A stretch of DNA of 64,000 bases from an uncultured Clostridia bacterium (GTDB taxonomy: Bacteria; Bacillota; Clostridia; Oscillospirales; Ruminococcaceae): NCBI GenBank assembly GCA_947625735.1, contig CANQPL010000009.1, positions 1 to 64,000 of the forward strand, in the 5' to 3' direction. The notes under the pieces were generated by a model. That model was not told the origin of the DNA. It made no database searches and saw only the letters and a list, made by a program, of their open reading frames with translations. Of this stretch, positions 42,099 to 51,353 are shown piece by piece. Every line of letters starts with the position of its first letter. Within the stretch, counting starts at the first letter, position 1. The position numbers were made by a program, and so were the translations under genes.

Positions 42099-42827
42099 CT
42101 AACTGTAATCCCTCAGATATTTTGTGTAAATTTCATCAAATTCTTTTTTATACGCCTTGCTTATGCTGATTTCCCTGCCGTCGCACATAATGACCCTGTT
42201 ATTGGGGTAATCTACTCTCTGAATATTCGCCATATTAACAATATTGCGGTTGTGGATACGAACAAAAAAATCCGCCGATAAATTTTTCATTGCCGAATCC
42301 ATTGTCCCCCTTACGCATAACTTGTCAGCGCCTATTATGCTGTAATACAGATAATTTGCCTTGCTTTGTACAGAAATGATCTTCACAGGCTCTACGTATT
42401 TCTTTTCACCATAGGGCATCTCTATACATATGGGTGTATGTGCGGAAAGATGAGAGATCAGCAGCTTTATTACATGCTGCAGCTTCGGATACAAAAGCTC
42501 CATTGAAGCCTTTGGAACAAAATAGAATGGTCTGAAATCAAAGCTGTCGTAAACAAGACTGCTTTCGGTAGTAACAAAAATAATATGTGTTCCGGGGGAT
42601 ACTGCTTTTATTTCTTTTGCAATTTCAAATCCTCCGGAATCCGGCAGCAATATATCAAGAAATACCACATCAAACGGAGACTTTTTGTGATGCTCCAGAA
42701 AAACCCTTCCGCTCAGATAGTCAGAGATATTATATTTAATATTATACTCAGACAGGCATCGCTTCACCATTTCCGATAAAATACTCAGGAAAGCTTTATT
42801 GTCGTCACACAAGGCTATATTTATCAT
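42099..42827 (-). CDS. AgrA-like LytTR response regulator
   Basis: A 242-residue protein. The receiver domain has acidic residues in ALCDDN, the phospho-acceptor Asp58 in VVFLDILLPDSGG, and a conserved Thr-Thr region (IIFVTTESS). The LytTR output domain shows IHNRNIVNMANIQRVDYPNNRVIMCDGREISISKAYKKEF. AAAGGAG precedes the ATG. It is the first gene of a two-gene operon with the kinase. Confidence 0.93.
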   Translation of the reverse strand: MINIALCDDNKAFLSILSEMVKRCLSEYNIKYNISDYLSGRVFLEHHKKSPFDVVFLDILLPDSGGFEIAKEIKAVSPGTHIIFVTTESSLVYDSFDFRPFYFVPKASMELLYPKLQHVIKLLISHLSAHTPICIEMPYGEKKYVEPVKIISVQSKANYLYYSIIGADKLCVRGTMDSAMKNLSADFFVRIHNRNIVNMANIQRVDYPNNRVIMCDGREISISKAYKKEFDEIYTKYLRDYS

Positions 42828-43215
42828 AACAAAGCTCCTTTACAAAAGTATCGTAAATCTATATTTTTATGCAGAAATACAGATGAGGATATACAACTAA
42901 GATGTTTTTAAAAAATTTTAAGTGTATTTTATGATGTAAGCTCTTATCAGAAGCATAGTCGGAGGTGATACGGCTTTTGAGCTGCCGCATAAATGTCGTT
43001 ATCTCAGATTTACTGTTAATGTTTCTATGTAAAATTATATACGGTATCGTTATCTGATTGCTATGTACCTTGTTTATATTTTACAACAATTTTATTGAAA
43101 AGTCAATGCTTTTTAGAAATCAGAAGTCATTGACAGTATGCAAATTTGCAGATATGCATATCTATCTTCTGATTTTTAACTTGTTGAAATTTCACGGCAA
43201 TGCCATAATAAAAAT
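42828..43215. other. AT-rich gap between divergent regulator and macro-domain genes
   Basis: I found no convincing gene and no small AgrD-like peptide with a ribosome site. It contains the leftward promoter region of the two-component pair and a short palindromic stretch around 43140-43160 (AATTTGCAGATATGCATATCT). Confidence 0.45.
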
Positions 43216-43244
43216 TTGACTTTTGCAAAAAATTATTATATAAT
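43216..43244 (+). promoter_or_regulatory. Promoter of the macro-domain gene
   Basis: TTGACT (43216-43221) and TATAAT (43239-43244) are 17 bp apart, about 75 bases ahead of the start. Confidence 0.82.
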
Positions 43245-43317
43245 AGTGATAGTCAGATACATACGAAAGAGAAATGTGTGCGATTCATAACAATACCACT
43301 CTGAGGAGAGATATACT

Positions 43318-43851
43318 ATGCCGTTTGAGATCGTTCGTCAGGACATTACAAAAATGAAGGTCGATGCTATCGTAAACGCAGCAAACCCACGTCTTTTAAT
43401 GGGCGGAGGTGTTTGCGGAGCTATTTTCCGTGCCGCAGGCGAGCGGGAATTACAGGCAGCCTGCAATAAGATTTCTCCCATAAAAACAGGCGGTGCGGCA
43501 ATAACACCGGGTTTTAAACTGTATGCAAAGTATGTGATCCATGCGGCAGGTCCTGTTTACGATCCCGTAAATAAAGCTCTGTGTGAAAAGCAGCTCCGTT
43601 CTGCTTACATAGAGTCTATGAAGCTTGCTGTGGAAAACAAATGCGAAAGTATAGCTTTTCCTCTTATTTCAAGCGGAATATACGGTTATCCGAAAGCAGA
43701 GGCATTAGAAGTCGCAGCAGCTGCCATTACCGATTTTATTTCGGAAAACGATCTGCGGGTATATCTTGTCGTTTTTGATAAGACTGCATTTGAGGTAAGT
43801 AAACAGCTTATGGGTGATCATATTGGCTCAGATATGATCCGCAGAAATTAA
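43318..43851 (+). CDS. Macro domain protein
   Basis: A 177-residue single macro domain with the ADP-ribose-binding signatures DAIVNAANPRLLMGGGVCGAIFRAAG and YVIHAAGPVYDP, and the loop FPLISSGIYGYPKAEA. Such proteins remove ADP-ribose or hydrolyse O-acetyl-ADP-ribose. It has its own promoter and GAGGAG site. The neighbours do not reveal a specific pathway. Confidence 0.92.
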   Translation: MPFEIVRQDITKMKVDAIVNAANPRLLMGGGVCGAIFRAAGERELQAACNKISPIKTGGAAITPGFKLYAKYVIHAAGPVYDPVNKALCEKQLRSAYIESMKLAVENKCESIAFPLISSGIYGYPKAEALEVAAAAITDFISENDLRVYLVVFDKTAFEVSKQLMGDHIGSDMIRRN

Positions 43852-43957
43852 CAGAGAATAAAGGCACTCTGATTTCATTGCCTGAACCGTTTTTGATGCA
43901 GAAGGACGATTTTTTCGGGAAGTGGTGTCCTATGCTCGTTTATATTCTGACAAAGGA

Positions 43958-44005
43958 AAAAGCGCATTGATAATCTGCCGGTAAACAGTAAGTCAATGCG
44001 CTTTT
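43958..44005. repeat. Inverted repeat, 13-bp arms
   Basis: AAAAGCGCATTGA (43958-43970) and TCAATGCGCTTTT (43993-44005) flank 22 bases. It could end the macro-domain transcript, since the right arm ends in four T residues. Confidence 0.7.
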
Positions 44006-44193
44006 GGAGTGTTATAATATTATCACAACCTTGAACAAGTTTATTATATCACAGCTCCCTTTTCTTGTCAATTTGCAAATTGAACAAATTTTAACTGACA
44101 GGTGTTTTTTCACCGGAAAGGGCAAAAAAGATGCAAAATAATTCAGACTCTGTCTTTACAAGCTCTGCGCACGTCTTTGCGGCTATCGTCGTT

Positions 44194-44243
44194 AAGGCAG
44201 CACCGCACAAAGAACGCCTGACGGCTTTGTGCGGTGCTGCCTT
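44194..44243. repeat. Inverted repeat, 19-bp perfect arms
   Basis: AAGGCAGCACCGCACAAAG (44194-44212) is matched exactly in reverse complement at 44225-44243 around a 12-base loop. No good T run follows on either strand, so a dispersed palindromic repeat or an RNA structure is as likely as a terminator. Confidence 0.8.
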
Positions 44244-44314
44244 TATGTTATGCTGCGTTACGGAAATACTCATAGCCGGTCCGCTCTAAAAAGTGCATTT
44301 TTCCAATTCGGGGG

Positions 44315-44343
44315 TTGACTGATGTCAAAAAATATAGTATAAT
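44315..44343 (+). promoter_or_regulatory. Promoter of the gene at 44407
   Basis: TTGACT (44315-44320) and TATAAT (44338-44343) are 17 bp apart. Confidence 0.85.
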
Positions 44344-44406
44344 CAAGATATCGGGGGGTAATTAAAATGATACGTATCACAAGGGAAATGATGGAAAAAT
44401 GTCTGA

Positions 44407-45279
44407 ATGATTATCGGAATGCTGCAGCCTTTTTTCCTGCCTACTGCCGCCGTTATAGCCATATTGATAATACTTGCGATTTTTACGGCATTCCCGGATC
44501 TTTGGTTTTTTATGCTGCTCATCTGCGCCGCCATATTCGGCTCAATATTTATCGTACACAGCAGTCTTAGTAAAAAAATCGCTTCTCCGGAGGGGAGAAG
44601 CAGGATTACTAAGAAGGCTTTTCAAGGTATACGGTACGATTATATTTCAGATGCGGCAGTAAACAAGCTGTTTGCTTTGATGAGCCAAACAGAGAGCTTT
44701 GCCGAACAGACAATGGTAAAGCTGGCTCTCTGCAATGTCTATGAACTGAGGGGAGAATATGACAATGCAATTGCCATGCTCCGCTCTATAAACAAGGGCG
44801 CACTGACAATGTACCCTTATGTGGCACTGAACTATTTTGATGTGGTTACGGATATTTATGCAGTCATAGGCGATCCGGGGAGCGTTATAGCGGCGGCAAA
44901 CGATGCCGAGCCGTTTATCAATGAATATGCGGGAAAGAATTATCCATGCTGCATTCTTGCTCTCTCCATTCTTATACGAGCAGAAAGGGCAAACGCCGAT
45001 CTTACGGGCGGGGGATATGGGTACGCTCTGGAAATGCAGCTTATGAAAAATGATTACATGAATCGTGCGGGCAGCGATCAGGGAACGCCCTTGTCTGTTA
45101 TTGCACGGGGTGAGACTTTCTACGAAACGGCGGAGCTGTTTTTCCTGAATAACGATTACCACAGCGCCGCACAGTATCTGGATATGGGAGGACCGCTTCT
45201 TGCAGGCAGCAGTACAGAGCTTGCAAGGGCAAACGCATTATCACAAAAAATAAAAATAGGACTTGACATGATGCGCTGA
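44407..45279 (+). CDS. Membrane-anchored helical-repeat protein, unknown function
   Basis: A 290-residue protein with one long or two short membrane helices at residues 5-50 (PFFLPTAAVIAILIILAIF and LWFFMLLICAAIFGSIFIV). The remaining, probably cytosolic part is helical and resembles TPR-like repeats (NVYELRGEYDNAIAMLRSI, ELFFLNNDYHSAAQYLDMG). The start is odd: the good ribosome site GGGGGG lies before ATG 44367, which is in another frame, and a stop directly precedes ATG 44407. The gene may have a frameshift at its 5' end, or be translated by coupling. Confidence 0.65.
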   Translation: MIIGMLQPFFLPTAAVIAILIILAIFTAFPDLWFFMLLICAAIFGSIFIVHSSLSKKIASPEGRSRITKKAFQGIRYDYISDAAVNKLFALMSQTESFAEQTMVKLALCNVYELRGEYDNAIAMLRSINKGALTMYPYVALNYFDVVTDIYAVIGDPGSVIAAANDAEPFINEYAGKNYPCCILALSILIRAERANADLTGGGYGYALEMQLMKNDYMNRAGSDQGTPLSVIARGETFYETAELFFLNNDYHSAAQYLDMGGPLLAGSSTELARANALSQKIKIGLDMMR

Positions 45280-45384
45280 ATTATATCAGGCTTGTCGGGT
45301 ATTTTATGACCGCAGCTTTTGCGTCAGATACCGGACGTAATTTTTTGAAGTAAAAAAAATAAAAAATGAAAGGCGGTATTAAAT

Positions 45385-46731
45385 ATGCCAAATCCTTATT
45401 TACCGATGTGGGAGTATATTCCCGACGGAGAGCCGAGGGTTTTCAGAAACCGAGTTTATGTTTACGGTTCTCACGATAATGCAGGCTCGGACAAATTCTG
45501 CGACTATGTACTCAAATGCTGGAGCGCACCTCTTGACGATCTGAGCAAATGGGTGTGTCACGGAGATATTTTCCGTACAAAAGCGTCATTCGACCGTCCC
45601 GCCGATACCGACTGGACAAACGATGCAAATTACCTGTACGCTCCTGATGTTGTTGAAAAGGACGGAAAATATTATCTTTACGCCTATATAATCAATTCCG
45701 TAGGGTGTGTTGCCGTAAGCGACAGACCCGAGGGACCTTTCAGACTTCTGTCAAAATATAAGTACACAATACCCGATGAGATATGCTGCAACGGCTGGTT
45801 CATAGACCCGGGCGTGCTTGTGGACGATGACGGACGCACATATATTTACTGCGGATTTCAGCGTTCCTTTATGGCAGAGATTAACAGCGAAAATATGTAT
45901 GAGATAATTGACGGAACGTGCATAGAACACATTATCCCCATTGAGCAAAAGGACAGTTTTAACGAGGACGACAGTCTTTTCTTTGAAGCCTGTTCGCCGA
46001 GAAAGGTGGGGGACATTTACTATCTTATATATTCCCCGAAACGGGGCAGCCGTCTTGCATATGCCACTTCCGACAAACCTACAGGACCTTTTACATATCG
46101 GGGTTATATAATAGATAACGGGGTTGATTATCCCGGCGGCAACGATCACGGTTCAATTGCCTGCATAAACGGTCAGTGGTATATTTTTTATCACCGCATG
46201 ACAAACGGCACTATCATGTCACGCAGGGGCTGTGTGGAAAAAATAGAGATCCTCCCTGACGGAACTATTCCCACAGTGGAAATGACCTCTCTCGGATTTG
46301 AGGATTCCCTTGATCCGTATAAGATCACTGCGGCGGAAATTGCCTGTGTTCTGAAAGGCGGGGCATTCATCACCGAGAAAAACGTTTTTGACAGAGTGAT
46401 AACCGAGATAAGGGACGGGTGTGTTATCGGATACAAATACTTCGATTTCGGCGAGGATTACGGCAGCAAAACAATGGAATTTTCTGCTGATACGGTGGGA
46501 ATGGGCTGTGACTGTCATATGCACATTTTTATTGACGGTGAGGACGGAGAAGAGATAGGCGTATGCGATATAGGCAGGAACGGCGGGATCGTGAACGCAC
46601 GGGTGAAAAGTGTTACCGGCAGACATTCGGTATTCTTTAAAATATCTACCGATTATGTCCATGACTGGGCAGGAGATCCGTTCAGAAACAGATGCCTTTT
46701 TGAGATGAGATCCTTTGTATTTATGAAGTGA
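45385..46731 (+). CDS. Glycoside hydrolase family 43 enzyme
   Basis: A 448-residue GH43 enzyme. A five-bladed propeller covers about residues 1-300, with the expected acidic residues in YIPDGEPRVF (base), WFIDPGVLVDDDG (pKa modulator) and LFFEACSPRK (acid). The C-terminal 130 residues form a beta domain that resembles CBM6. Members release arabinose or xylose from plant polysaccharides. There is no signal peptide, so it probably acts on imported oligosaccharides. AAAGGCGG precedes the ATG. Confidence 0.88.
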   Translation: MPNPYLPMWEYIPDGEPRVFRNRVYVYGSHDNAGSDKFCDYVLKCWSAPLDDLSKWVCHGDIFRTKASFDRPADTDWTNDANYLYAPDVVEKDGKYYLYAYIINSVGCVAVSDRPEGPFRLLSKYKYTIPDEICCNGWFIDPGVLVDDDGRTYIYCGFQRSFMAEINSENMYEIIDGTCIEHIIPIEQKDSFNEDDSLFFEACSPRKVGDIYYLIYSPKRGSRLAYATSDKPTGPFTYRGYIIDNGVDYPGGNDHGSIACINGQWYIFYHRMTNGTIMSRRGCVEKIEILPDGTIPTVEMTSLGFEDSLDPYKITAAEIACVLKGGAFITEKNVFDRVITEIRDGCVIGYKYFDFGEDYGSKTMEFSADTVGMGCDCHMHIFIDGEDGEEIGVCDIGRNGGIVNARVKSVTGRHSVFFKISTDYVHDWAGDPFRNRCLFEMRSFVFMK

Positions 46732-46802
46732 GAATTGGTTAGATTGTTTGCGGGCATCGTAAACGATCCCTCCCAAAATTAAACGTGAGGGAATATGGGG
46801 GA

Positions 46803-46831
46803 TTGACTATTACCAAAAAATGTGATATAAT
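46803..46831 (+). promoter_or_regulatory. Promoter of the metY-like gene
   Basis: TTGACT (46803-46808) and TATAAT (46826-46831) are 17 bp apart. The leader is short, and I see no SAM riboswitch or T-box in it. Confidence 0.85.
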
Positions 46832-46888
46832 AGTTACTGATAATTTCGGGAGCAGCCCAAAATTGTTCCCTTAAACCGGAGGTAAAAA

Positions 46889-48175
46889 ATGAAAGAGATC
46901 AAAAAAACTGCGGGCATTGAAACAAAGTGCCTTCATGCGGGATATACTCCCAAAAACGGAGAGCCGAGGGTAATGCCTATCGTTCAGAGTACCACATATG
47001 TATATGATTCCACAAACGAGGTGGCAGACGTGTTTGACGACCCCACTCTCGGTCTTATCTATTCCCGCTTTGCAAATCCCACTACAGACGCTGTGGAAAA
47101 GAAGATCGCCGCTCTGGAGGGGGCTGCTGCGGCAATGTGTACTTCCAGCGGACAGGCGGCGTCACTTTTGTCCGTACTCAACATATGCGAGGCGGGGGAC
47201 AGCTTTATCGCTTCTTCTTCGATTTACGGAGGTACTATAAACCTGTTCGGATTTACTCTTAAAAAAATGGGTATCGAATGTATCTGGGTAGACGTCAATG
47301 CTTCTGAGGAGGAGCTTAACGCCGCTTTCAAGGAGAACACCAAGTGTGTTTTCGGCGAGACTATAGCAAATCCCGCCCTTACCGTCCTTGATATAGAAAA
47401 GTGGGCAAGGGTTGCTCATGCACATAATGTTCCTCTGATAGTTGACAATACCTTTGCAACACCCGTTCTCTGCCGTCCTATAGAGTGGGGAGCGGATATC
47501 GTTGTTCATTCCACCTCTAAGTATATGGACGGTCATGCCGTTCAGTGCGGCGGCGTCATAGCTGACAGCGGTAAATTCAACTGGGAAAACGGGAAATTTC
47601 CCTGCCTTTCCGAGCCTGACGAAAGCTATCACGGCGTTGTCTATACAAAGCAGTATCCTGACGCTCCTTATCTTACAAAGGCAAGAATGCAGCTGATGAG
47701 GGATTTCGGCTGCTATCCTGCTGCTCATTCCTCATTCCTTTTGAATCTCGGACTTGAAACTCTTGCGGTGAGAATGCCTGTTTACTGTGAAAATGCCCTT
47801 AAAGTCGCAGCTTTACTGAAAAGCAGCGACAAGGTGGAAAGCGTTTCCTATCCGGGCATGGAGGGCGACAGATATCACGAGCTTGCAAAAAAATACCTGC
47901 CACTCGGGAGCAGCGGAGTAATATCCTTTTCAATTAAGGGCGGACGCGCTCAGGCGGTAAGGTTTATGGATAATCTGGAGCTTGCATCAAACGAAGTACA
48001 CGTTGCAGATATACGCACCTGCGTGCTTCACCCCGCCTCCGCAACTCACCGACAGCTCAGTGATGAACAGCTTGTTGCTGCGGGTATAGACGGCGGTCTT
48101 ATAAGATTTTCCGTAGGTCTTGAAAATATTGACGATATCCTTGCCGATATAAAGCAGGCGTTTGACAGAATATAA
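46889..48175 (+). CDS. metY: O-acetylhomoserine sulfhydrylase (Cys/Met metabolism PLP enzyme)
   Basis: The 428-residue PLP enzyme has the family start ETKCLHAGYTPKNGEPRVMPIVQSTTY, the PLP lysine in HSTSKYMDGH (Lys211) and the terminal block SVGLENIDDILADI. Length and the long insert after GGVIADSGKF fit O-acetylhomoserine/O-acetylserine sulfhydrylases rather than cystathionine enzymes. It makes homocysteine from O-acetylhomoserine and sulfide. It has its own promoter and GGAGG site. The radical SAM gene starts within its stop (TAATG). Confidence 0.88.
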   Translation: MKEIKKTAGIETKCLHAGYTPKNGEPRVMPIVQSTTYVYDSTNEVADVFDDPTLGLIYSRFANPTTDAVEKKIAALEGAAAAMCTSSGQAASLLSVLNICEAGDSFIASSSIYGGTINLFGFTLKKMGIECIWVDVNASEEELNAAFKENTKCVFGETIANPALTVLDIEKWARVAHAHNVPLIVDNTFATPVLCRPIEWGADIVVHSTSKYMDGHAVQCGGVIADSGKFNWENGKFPCLSEPDESYHGVVYTKQYPDAPYLTKARMQLMRDFGCYPAAHSSFLLNLGLETLAVRMPVYCENALKVAALLKSSDKVESVSYPGMEGDRYHELAKKYLPLGSSGVISFSIKGGRAQAVRFMDNLELASNEVHVADIRTCVLHPASATHRQLSDEQLVAAGIDGGLIRFSVGLENIDDILADIKQAFDRI

Positions 48176-49089
48176 TGGATGCGGATAAAATTCTGGAAAA
48201 CTGCACTCTCTGTCCCCGTAAATGCCATGCCGACCGCCGCAGAGGAGAGGGCTTCTGCGGCGGCGGATATCTTCCGAAGGCTGCAAAGGCATATCTGCAT
48301 ATGTGGGAAGAGCCTTGTATATCGGGAACGAACGGTTCGGGGACGGTGTTTTTTTCGGGCTGCTCATTAAGGTGCTGTTATTGTCAGAATTACCCGTTAT
48401 CATGGGAAAATTTCGGCGCACAGATAACAACGGAGCGGCTGGGGGAAATATTCCTTGAGCTTGAGCGTCAGGGGGCGCACAATATTAATCTGGTAAGTGC
48501 CGCCCATTATGTTCCGCAGATAATAAATGCCCTTGACATATGCGGAAAAAGACTTCATATTCCCGTGGTTTATAACAGCGGCGGTTATGAAAATACAGAA
48601 ACTATCGAAATGCTTGACGGGTATGTGAACATCTTTCTGCCCGACATTAAATATTATGACAATGCTCTTTCGGAAAAATATTCCTCCGCTCCCAATTATT
48701 TTTCTGCGGCATCAAAGGCTGTGGGAAAGATGATAGAGATCGCAGGAAAGCCGCAGTTTGATGAAAACGGGATAATGCAGAGCGGCGTTATTATCCGTCA
48801 TATGGCGCTGCCCTCTCATAGGAGGGATTCTGAGGAGATACTTAGGCGTATACAGGATATGTACCCCCCGGGCAGCTTTCTGTTAAGTCTTATGAGCCAG
48901 TATACGCCAATGCACAAAAGCGGTGAGCATAAGGAAATTTCCCGCCGCATATCCACATATGAATACGAAAAAATAACCGATCTTGCTGTAAAGCTGGGGT
49001 TTGAAGGCTTTATGCAGGAACGGTCGTCTGCAAAGGAAGAATACACTCCCGATTTTGACCTGTCGGGAATAATACGGGAGCTGTCCTGA
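48175..49089 (+). CDS. PflA-like radical SAM protein
   Basis: A 304-residue radical SAM protein. The cluster motif C-x3-C-x2-C is at Cys63, Cys67 and Cys70 (GCSLRCCYCQNY). An N-terminal Cys set (CTLCPRKCHADR ... GFCGGG) may bind a second cluster. It resembles the uncharacterised PflX/COG1313 group related to pyruvate formate-lyase activators. ATG overlaps the metY stop, so it is cotranscribed and coupled with metY, but a shared function is not evident. Confidence 0.85.
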   Translation: MDADKILENCTLCPRKCHADRRRGEGFCGGGYLPKAAKAYLHMWEEPCISGTNGSGTVFFSGCSLRCCYCQNYPLSWENFGAQITTERLGEIFLELERQGAHNINLVSAAHYVPQIINALDICGKRLHIPVVYNSGGYENTETIEMLDGYVNIFLPDIKYYDNALSEKYSSAPNYFSAASKAVGKMIEIAGKPQFDENGIMQSGVIIRHMALPSHRRDSEEILRRIQDMYPPGSFLLSLMSQYTPMHKSGEHKEISRRISTYEYEKITDLAVKLGFEGFMQERSSAKEEYTPDFDLSGIIRELS

Positions 49090-49134
49090 TAGGAAATTTG
49101 TGGGGATATCTACGAGATGAAAACGGAGGAAACA

Positions 49135-51309
49135 ATGGAAATCAGCAGTATACTTTCAAAGGAATTTAATGTAAAACAGGAATACATCGAAAATATAATC
49201 GGTTTTCTTGACAGCGGCTGCACCGTTCCCTTTATCGCCCGCTACCGCAAGGAGCAGCACGGGTCACTGGACGATCAGACAATAAGGCTTATATCCGAAA
49301 GGCTTTCATATCTCAGGAATCTGGATAAACGCCGTGAGGAGATAACAAATTCCATTGCGGGTCAGGGTAAAATGACCGAGGAGCTTGCAGCGGCAATTGC
49401 AAATGCATCTGCTCTTGTTGAGCTGGAGGATATATACCGTCCATTTAAGCAGAAGCGCCGCACAAGAGCCACCATAGCAAAGGAAAAGGGTTTAGAGCCT
49501 TTAGCGGAGCTTATACTTGCGCAGGATAAAAAGACCTCACCTTTAAAGGAAGCAGAAAAATTTATAAACGCCGAGAATGAGATCTCATCTGCGGAGGAGG
49601 CTGTTGCGGGCGCTTGTGACATTATCGCCGAGATGATATCGGAGGACGCCGCTCTGCGGAAAAACCTGCGTACACTTTTCCATGCAAAGGGCATTGTAAA
49701 CGCATCGGGCAGTGAGGAAACAGACACAGAGGGTACTTACCGCAACTATTATGATTTTTCTGAGCCTTTGAAAAAAATTGCGGGACACAGAGTGCTTGCC
49801 ATTGACAGGGGAGAGCGTGAGGAAAAGCTGAAAGTTTCGGTAACACTGCCCGATAACAGTGCAGAAAACCTTATTATAAATGCCTACAAAAAAAATGACA
49901 GTGAATGCGGGACACTGGTGGAAAATACCTGCCTTGACAGCTATAAGCGCCTTATCTATCCCTCTGTGGAACGGGAGATACGCTCTGAGCTTACGGAAAA
50001 TGCCTGTGAAGCAGCGATAAAGGTATTTGCTTCAAATCTGCGTCAGCTGCTTATGCAGCCGCCTGTAAAAAATACGGTAACACTGGGCGTTGATCCCGGC
50101 TACAGAACGGGCTGCAAGCTGGCAGTGGTTGACGGAACGGGCAAGGTGCTGGATACTGGCGTTGCTTACATTACTACAGGTGAAAAGATGAAAGTCGAAC
50201 AGGGCAGGAAAAAGATAGCCGAGCTTATTAATAAGTACAAGGTAACTGCTGTAGCCATAGGCAACGGCACTGCCTCCCGTGAATCCGAGCAGATAGTTTC
50301 GGGCATAATAAAGGACAGTCCGCAAAAGGCGGCATATATGGTGGTATCAGAGGCGGGAGCGTCTGTCTACTCAGCGTCAAAGCTGGCAGCGGAGGAATTT
50401 CCCGATTATGATGTATCACTGAGAAGTGCGGTATCCATTGCAAGACGCTTGCAGGATCCGTTGGCTGAGCTTGTGAAGATAGACCCGAAAGCCATAGGCG
50501 TGGGACAGTATCAGCACGATATGCCCAAAGCCCGTCTGGGAGAAGCCCTTGGTGGCGTGGTGGAGGACTGTGTAAATTCCGTGGGAGTTGACCTTAATAC
50601 AGCCTCACCCTCTCTGATGATGTATGTATCGGGGATCAATTCCGCCGTGGCAAAAAATATTGTTGCGTACCGTGAGGAAAACGGCGCATTTACCGACAGA
50701 AAACAGCTTATGAAGGTGCCGAAGCTGGGGGCAAAGGCATTTGAGCAGTGTGCGGGATTTTTGCGTGTAAGCGGCGGCAGCAATCCTCTTGATAATACAT
50801 CTGTTCACCCCGAAAGCTACAAGGCGGCAGAGGAGCTTCTGAAGCTGTGCGGCTTTACGGCTGCGGATATAGGCAGCGAAAGGATAAAGGATATTGAAAG
50901 CATAGCCGTGAAAACGGGTCTTTCCCGCATTTCGGAGATGTCGGGGGTAGGCGTTCCCACTGTAAAGGATATAATAAAGGAACTCAAAAAGCCGGGGCGT
51001 GACCCGAGAGATGAGCTGCCCCCTCCTCTTATGAGAAGCGGCGATGTTATGGAGCTCAAAGACTTAAAACCCGGAATGGAGCTTATGGGTACGGTGAGAA
51101 ATATAACCGATTTCGGCTGCTTTGTGGACTGCGGTGTTCACGAGGACGGACTTGTACACATTTCACAGATCTGCGACAGATTTATTAAACACCCTCTGGA
51201 GGCTGTAAAGGTGGGCGATGTGGTAAAGGTATGGGTACTTGATGTGGATACAAAGCGGGGGAGAATTTCACTTACAATGAAGCAGAAAAATGCACCGAAA
51301 ACCGAATAG
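49135..51309 (+). CDS. tex: Tex-family RNA-binding protein
   Basis: A 724-residue protein with the full Tex layout: N-terminal helical region (VPFIARYRKEQHGSLDD), YqgF/RNase H-like domain (TLGVDPGYRTGCKLAVVDGTGKVL), helix-hairpin-helix motifs (GVDLNTASPSLMMYVSGI) and a C-terminal S1 domain (GMELMGTVRNITDFGCFVDCGVHEDGLVHISQI). Tex binds nucleic acids and affects transcription and RNA turnover. ATG 49135 has GGAGG just upstream; ATG 49117 is the alternative. Confidence 0.95.
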   Translation: MEISSILSKEFNVKQEYIENIIGFLDSGCTVPFIARYRKEQHGSLDDQTIRLISERLSYLRNLDKRREEITNSIAGQGKMTEELAAAIANASALVELEDIYRPFKQKRRTRATIAKEKGLEPLAELILAQDKKTSPLKEAEKFINAENEISSAEEAVAGACDIIAEMISEDAALRKNLRTLFHAKGIVNASGSEETDTEGTYRNYYDFSEPLKKIAGHRVLAIDRGEREEKLKVSVTLPDNSAENLIINAYKKNDSECGTLVENTCLDSYKRLIYPSVEREIRSELTENACEAAIKVFASNLRQLLMQPPVKNTVTLGVDPGYRTGCKLAVVDGTGKVLDTGVAYITTGEKMKVEQGRKKIAELINKYKVTAVAIGNGTASRESEQIVSGIIKDSPQKAAYMVVSEAGASVYSASKLAAEEFPDYDVSLRSAVSIARRLQDPLAELVKIDPKAIGVGQYQHDMPKARLGEALGGVVEDCVNSVGVDLNTASPSLMMYVSGINSAVAKNIVAYREENGAFTDRKQLMKVPKLGAKAFEQCAGFLRVSGGSNPLDNTSVHPESYKAAEELLKLCGFTAADIGSERIKDIESIAVKTGLSRISEMSGVGVPTVKDIIKELKKPGRDPRDELPPPLMRSGDVMELKDLKPGMELMGTVRNITDFGCFVDCGVHEDGLVHISQICDRFIKHPLEAVKVGDVVKVWVLDVDTKRGRISLTMKQKNAPKTE

Positions 51310-51310
51310 A

Positions 51311-51347
51311 AAAAACGGAGCTGCGATTTTTTTGCAGCTCCGTTTTT
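51311..51347. terminator. Bidirectional terminator between tex and nuclease gene
   Basis: AAAAACGGAGCTGC (51311-51324) and GCAGCTCCGTTTTT (51334-51347) form a 14-bp stem with nine loop bases. The A and T runs serve both directions. Confidence 0.93.
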
Positions 51348-51353
51348 GGTCGA

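Larger units (their letters stand above)
43852..44314. other. Non-coding gap with two long inverted repeats
   Basis: The gap contains the dyads at 43958-44005 and 44194-44243, and no confident gene. A 24-codon frame at 43896-43970 has no ribosome site. Confidence 0.55.

Noticed and set aside
43896..43970. A 24-codon frame encoding a Cys- and Trp-containing peptide in the gap after the macro-domain gene
   Set aside because: No ribosome site and no processing or transport genes nearby; its 3' end lies in the arm of an inverted repeat. Probably chance.
46832..46888. A methionine-type riboswitch in front of metY
   Set aside because: The leader between promoter and start is only about 50 bases, too short for a SAM riboswitch or T-box.
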